Origin: an uncultured Duncaniella sp.
GTDB lineage: Bacteria > Bacteroidota > Bacteroidia > Bacteroidales > Muribaculaceae
Direction of reading: 5' to 3'
Assembly (NCBI GenBank): GCA_910588795.1
Contig: CAJURI010000002.1
Span: forward strand, 66,553 to 130,552
Length of the DNA: 64,000 nt
Shown here: positions 62,078 to 64,000 of the stretch, piece after piece
Numbering within the stretch: the first letter of the stretch is position 1
How the letters are laid out: each line of letters begins with the position of its first letter
Made by a program: the position numbers and the translations under genes
Notes under the pieces: generated by a model
Databases searched by the model: none
What the model was told of the DNA's origin: nothing
What the model saw: the letters and a program-made list of their open reading frames with translations, nothing else

Positions 62078-63874
62078 TTATTTGTTTGCACGCTTGCGCT
62101 CAAGCTCATCAAGTATGATCTTGCGTAGGCGCAGGTGGTGAGGCGTCACCTCGACATATTCGTCCTCTTTGATGTATTCAAGAGCTTCTTCAAGCGAGAA
62201 TACGACAGGCGGTACTATGCGGGCCTTGTCGTCGGCACCGCTTGCACGCATGTTGGTCAGCTTCTTGGACTTCGTGACATTTACCACTATATCGTTGTCC
62301 TTGGCATTTTCGCCGACAACCTGTCCGGCATATACCTCCTCCTGCGGGAAGATGAAGAAGCGGCCGCGATCCTGAAGCTTGTCGATTGCGTAGGCGTAGG
62401 CTGTGCCTGCTTCCATGGCTATCAGAGAGCCGTTCGTGCGACGTTCGATGTCGCCTTTCCAAGGTTGGTATTCATGGAATCTGTGGGCCATGATGGCTTC
62501 GCCGGCCGATGCGGTAAGTACATTATTGCGCAGTCCGATGATGCCTCGTGACGGAATAAGGAATTCAAGGTGAATGCGGTCGTTCTGTGTGCTCATTGTG
62601 ACCAGTTCTCCTTTTCGACGTGTCACCATGTCGATGATCTTGGATGAAAATTCCTCAGGAACATTTACGGTAAGCATCTCTACCGGCTCACATTTCTTTC
62701 CGTCGATTTCTTTGACGATCACCTGAGGCTGTCCTACCTGCAGTTCAAATCCTTCACGCCGCATGGTCTCGATCAGTACTGACAGGTGGAGGACTCCGCG
62801 GCCATAAACGATCCAGGCGTCTTCGCGGTCACCTTTTGTCACACGAAGTGCAAGATTGCGGTCAAGTTCTTTGGTCAGACGGTCGGCTATGTGGCGTGAT
62901 GTCACATACTTTCCGTCTCTTCCGAAGAAAGGTGAATCATTTATGGTGAATGTCATTGACATGGTGGGCTCATCGATTGCGATTCGAGGCAGTGGCTCAG
63001 GATTATTCACATCGGCCACGGTGTCACCTATCTCGAATCCGTCTATGCCGACAAGCGCGCATATGTCGCCGCTTTTCACGCTGTCCACTCTCTTGCGTCC
63101 CATGCCTTCGAACGTGTGAAGTTCCTTTATGCGCTGTTTTACCACGGAACCGTCTTTCTTGCATAGGGCTATTTCCATGCCTTCACGTATCTCTCCGCGG
63201 TGCACACGGCCTATGGCGATGCGCCCTACGTAGTTGCTGTAGTCGAGAGATGTTATTAGCATCTGGGCATCACCTTCGATGGTCTGAGGCTCAGGGATAT
63301 ATTTTATTATGGCATCGAGCACGGCTGTGATGTCCTCGGTAGGCTTGTTGAAGTCTGTGCTCATCCAGCCCTGCTTGGCGGAGCCATAGATTGTGGGGAA
63401 GTCAAGCTGTTCTTCTGTAGCGTCGAGATTGCACATGAGATCAAAAACCATCTCCTGCACTTCGTCCGGGCGGCAGTTGGGCTTGTCTACCTTGTTGATC
63501 ACCACTACGGGTTTCAGCCCCATCTGTATGGCCTTCTGGAGCACGAACCGGGTCTGAGGCATAGGACCTTCGAATGCATCGACAAGCAGCAGGCAACCGT
63601 CGGCCATATTTAAAACACGTTCCACCTCTCCTCCGAAGTCAGCGTGTCCCGGAGTGTCGATGATGTTGATCTTATAGTCCTTATATGTTATGGATACGTT
63701 CTTGGAAAGAATTGTTATACCACGCTCGCGCTCAAGGTCGTTATTGTCGAGGATAAGTTCTCCTGTGGTCTGATTGTCGCGGAACAGCTTGCCTGCGAGC
63801 AGCATTTTGTCTACGAGAGTGGTCTTGCCATGGTCAACGTGTGCTATGATGGCAATGTTGCGGATCTTCTGCAT
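62078..63874 (-). CDS. typA: Translational GTPase TypA/BipA
   Basis: A ribosome-associated GTPase of 598 residues, involved in ribosome assembly and stress adaptation. G1 is AHVDHGKTTLVDK, G3 DTPGHADFGGEV and G4 NKVDKP; domains II, III and V follow, with the conserved RGIIGLRNNVLTAS and SKKLTNMRASGADD of the BipA C-terminal region. Full length with no anomalies. A -7 element lies 23 bases before the ATG. Confidence 0.97.
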   Translation of the reverse strand: MQKIRNIAIIAHVDHGKTTLVDKMLLAGKLFRDNQTTGELILDNNDLERERGITILSKNVSITYKDYKINIIDTPGHADFGGEVERVLNMADGCLLLVDAFEGPMPQTRFVLQKAIQMGLKPVVVINKVDKPNCRPDEVQEMVFDLMCNLDATEEQLDFPTIYGSAKQGWMSTDFNKPTEDITAVLDAIIKYIPEPQTIEGDAQMLITSLDYSNYVGRIAIGRVHRGEIREGMEIALCKKDGSVVKQRIKELHTFEGMGRKRVDSVKSGDICALVGIDGFEIGDTVADVNNPEPLPRIAIDEPTMSMTFTINDSPFFGRDGKYVTSRHIADRLTKELDRNLALRVTKGDREDAWIVYGRGVLHLSVLIETMRREGFELQVGQPQVIVKEIDGKKCEPVEMLTVNVPEEFSSKIIDMVTRRKGELVTMSTQNDRIHLEFLIPSRGIIGLRNNVLTASAGEAIMAHRFHEYQPWKGDIERRTNGSLIAMEAGTAYAYAIDKLQDRGRFFIFPQEEVYAGQVVGENAKDNDIVVNVTKSKKLTNMRASGADDKARIVPPVVFSLEEALEYIKEDEYVEVTPHHLRLRKIILDELERKRANK

Positions 63875-63897
63875 CTTACTTCAAAAATTTTCGGATG

Positions 63898-63905
63898 CAA
63901 AGTTA
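63898..63905 (-). promoter_or_regulatory. -7 element of typA
   Basis: TAACTTTG on the minus strand fits TAnnTTTG, giving a leader of about 17 bases. The remaining right end of the window (63906-64000) is A/T-rich and shows no gene. Confidence 0.58.
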
Positions 63906-64000
63906 CGATTTTTCTGTAAATTGTGAAAGTATTTTTTTTGCGTTGCTCAGGGCTGACGCATCTTAATTTTTTACAACGTCAAAACTTTTTAATGCGTAAA

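Noticed and set aside
62741..62760. GTTCAAATCC resembling a tRNA T-loop
   Set aside because: It lies in the conserved typA coding sequence and no acceptor stem or anticodon arm can be drawn.
63950..63980. TGCGT/ACGCA inverted repeat near the right end as a terminator of a gene beyond the window
   Set aside because: Only five base pairs with a 12-base loop; the gene it might serve is not visible.

Overview
The window is a 64 kb piece of a Bacteroidales chromosome, most likely from a gut member of the Bacteroidota. The family is an inference; Muribaculaceae fits the gene content but cannot be proven without a search. The evidence is Bacteroidota-restricted families (split glycine dehydrogenase, lipoprotein TamL with TamB, a long LptD-like protein, DUF4827, DUF3098, a HU-SPOR fusion) and many promoters with the Bacteroides -7 element TAnnTTTG. 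No rRNA, tRNA, insertion sequence, integrase, prophage or CRISPR array was found. This is core chromosome of dense operons separated by hairpin terminators.

Layout. 1-4.1 kb (+): the end of the glycine cleavage genes (gcvPA fragment, gcvPB, lpd) and zupT. 4.2-8.1 kb (-): a small unknown protein, a small outer-membrane barrel and an LptD-like protein. 8.4-11.3 kb (+): an Lrp/AsnC regulator, tRNA methylthiotransferase mtaB and a glycosyltransferase. 11.4-18.4 kb (-): the tamB-tamL pair. 18.6-27.2 kb (-): a small winged-helix protein, a lipoprotein amylase, cdsA, then pta-ackA-ddh, then a GH31 glucosidase. 27.4-31.8 kb (+): ftsX, a DUF3098 gene, uppP, truB, queA and a YigZ-like gene. 32-34.5 kb (+): rsfS and ftsH. 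34.6-42.9 kb (-): glmM, a DUF4827 lipoprotein, an NrnA-like phosphoesterase, a hybrid-length sensor kinase, a HAD phosphatase and a second TamL. 43.1-52.1 kb (+): a coiled-coil membrane protein, an MgtC-like protein, a CPA2 antiporter, a degenerate protein kinase, glgB, a TlpA-like lipoprotein and a TIGR02757 gene. 52.1-64 kb: an L,D-transpeptidase (-), guaB (+), a DUF5686 outer-membrane protein (-), a CYTH protein (+), an acyl-CoA synthetase-like enzyme, a DUF2520 protein, a nitroreductase, the HU-SPOR protein and typA (all -).

Themes. Envelope building dominates: LptD, TamB and two TamL, CdsA, UppP, GlmM, DAP dehydrogenase, L,D-transpeptidase, FtsX and the SPOR protein. Carbon storage and glucan use appear as GlgB, GH13 and GH31 enzymes, and acetate output as Pta-AckA.

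The most unusual observations are two signalling proteins that lack canonical catalytic residues. One is a kinase-fold protein placed directly after a Kef-like antiporter and an MgtC-like gene. The other is a TPR-type sensor kinase whose phosphoacceptor histidine is a tyrosine. A tandem pair of structured repeats downstream of typA and several promoters lying almost on the start codon also deserve a look.
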